Source: Candidatus Amunia macphersoniae (lineage in GTDB: Bacteria > Chloroflexota > Dormibacteria > Aeolococcales > Aeolococcaceae). Taken from it: 38,984 nucleotides of DNA. The notes beneath the pieces were generated by a model that saw nothing but the letters and a program-made list of their open reading frames with translations, was not told the origin of the DNA and did no database searches. The stretch spans positions 1-38,984 of the forward strand of contig JAEKNN010000027.1 in NCBI GenBank assembly GCA_016464795.1. The letters are read 5' to 3'. This document shows, piece by piece, positions 38,531 through 38,984 of the stretch; positions within the stretch are counted from its first letter, which is position 1, and every line of letters starts with the position of its first letter. The position numbers were made by a program, and so were the translations under genes.

Positions 38531-38984
38531 ATGTCCCACCCCAAGCTGCCGATCTTCGACGAGAAGGGCTTCGTCATCCTCCGTGACCACCAGGGCCCGG
38601 CGATCCCGCAGAGCGAGTGGCTGGGTTTGGAGTACATGGACTGGAAGAGTGGGGGCGACACCAACTTCGCCCCCCTCGCGTCGGCCATGGGGGAGATGGA
38701 ATGCGCGGGATTCTGGGACCACGGCAAGCCCGACAAGGACGGCATCTGGACCAAGAACAGGGAGATCGCACCCTCACTGGTCAGCTACGTGGAGGCGGTG
38801 GGGACTCGATACGGCCGTGTCCGGGTGATCAAGCTCAATCCCAGCGACGAGCCATTTGCACGCCGCCAGCTGCATCTCGACGACAACAACCGTCTCAACC
38901 CCGATGGCGAGGGATGGGTGGTCCGCTCCTGGCTGGAGCTGACCGACAACAACGCCACCTTCATCCTCCGCGAGGACAAGGAGG
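38531..38984 (+). CDS. Hypothetical protein with HxD motif, cut by the window end
   Basis: The first 151 residues are present and the frame runs off the window. The N-terminus is KLPIFDEKGFVILRDHQGPA. Later comes VIKLNPSDEPFARRQLHLDD, then a GWVVRSWLELTDN strand. The HLDD (HxD) after a beta strand, with a further strand following, suggests a cupin or 2-oxoglutarate/Fe(II) oxygenase-like fold, but the distal His and Arg needed to judge this lie outside. AGGAG (38516-38520) precedes ATG 38531 by ten bases. A TACCCT at 38466-38471 could be its -10, giving a leader of about 55 bases. Confidence 0.65.
   Translation, partial: MSHPKLPIFDEKGFVILRDHQGPAIPQSEWLGLEYMDWKSGGDTNFAPLASAMGEMECAGFWDHGKPDKDGIWTKNREIAPSLVSYVEAVGTRYGRVRVIKLNPSDEPFARRQLHLDDNNRLNPDGEGWVVRSWLELTDNNATFILREDKE

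Overview
The window is GC-rich throughout, uses GTG and TTG starts freely, and has a tRNA-Phe without an encoded CCA tail. Many genes start 6-10 bases after a TAnnnT -10 hexamer, which is leaderless expression as in Actinobacteria and related lineages. It carries an actinobacterial-type short MutY, GAAC-N4-GTTC LexA boxes, ComB, a HisN-type phosphatase and a two-domain fatty acyl-CoA reductase. This fits a soil actinobacterium or a neighbouring high-GC phylum such as Dormibacterota or Chloroflexota; the sequence alone does not decide between them. No prophage, plasmid backbone or CRISPR is visible. The only mobile trace is a short transposase remnant.

Layout. 1-54: 3' part of tRNA-Phe. 74-4809 (all minus): a degenerate GGDEF-like protein behind a receiver-only response regulator, a formyltransferase-family protein behind mutY, and a membrane GGDEF-EAL protein. 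4994-9542 (plus): BrkB/YihY membrane protein, GAF-EAL phosphodiesterase, VIT1/CCC1 transporter, RibD-C reductase, TlpA-like thioredoxin. 9573-12835 (minus): DnaJ-type co-chaperone and a secreted BNR-repeat protein. 12952-19247: an AlkA-like glycosylase, a convergent pair (DUF4236-TPR protein and DUF3761-like protein), an ion channel with an odd pore sequence, and a large-subunit catalase. 19433-23197: lipoprotein, YggT, APH-like kinase, ComB, GNAT.

23272-28492 is the most interesting part. A MrfA-type DUF1998 helicase and a MrfB-type RNase H-fold exonuclease are split by an AlkA-like glycosylase and a small membrane protein. MrfA/MrfB are the UvrA-independent mitomycin-lesion repair pair of Bacillus subtilis. 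Each has its own promoter, with a perfect LexA-type palindrome filling the -35/-10 spacer in the same register. The region therefore looks like a DNA-damage-inducible repair island.

28494-38984: oligosaccharide flippase, L,D-transpeptidase, two-domain sulfurtransferase, a VapC toxin with a very small antitoxin frame, and a long nested inverted repeat. These are followed by a thiolase divergent from a fatty acyl-CoA reductase across a palindromic site, a lipoprotein, a HisN-type phosphatase and the start of an HxD-containing protein cut by the window edge. Three HhH-GPD glycosylases plus MrfA/MrfB, and four proteins or fragments linked to c-di-GMP signalling, are the two functional themes. No stretch longer than 300 bases lacks a gene.
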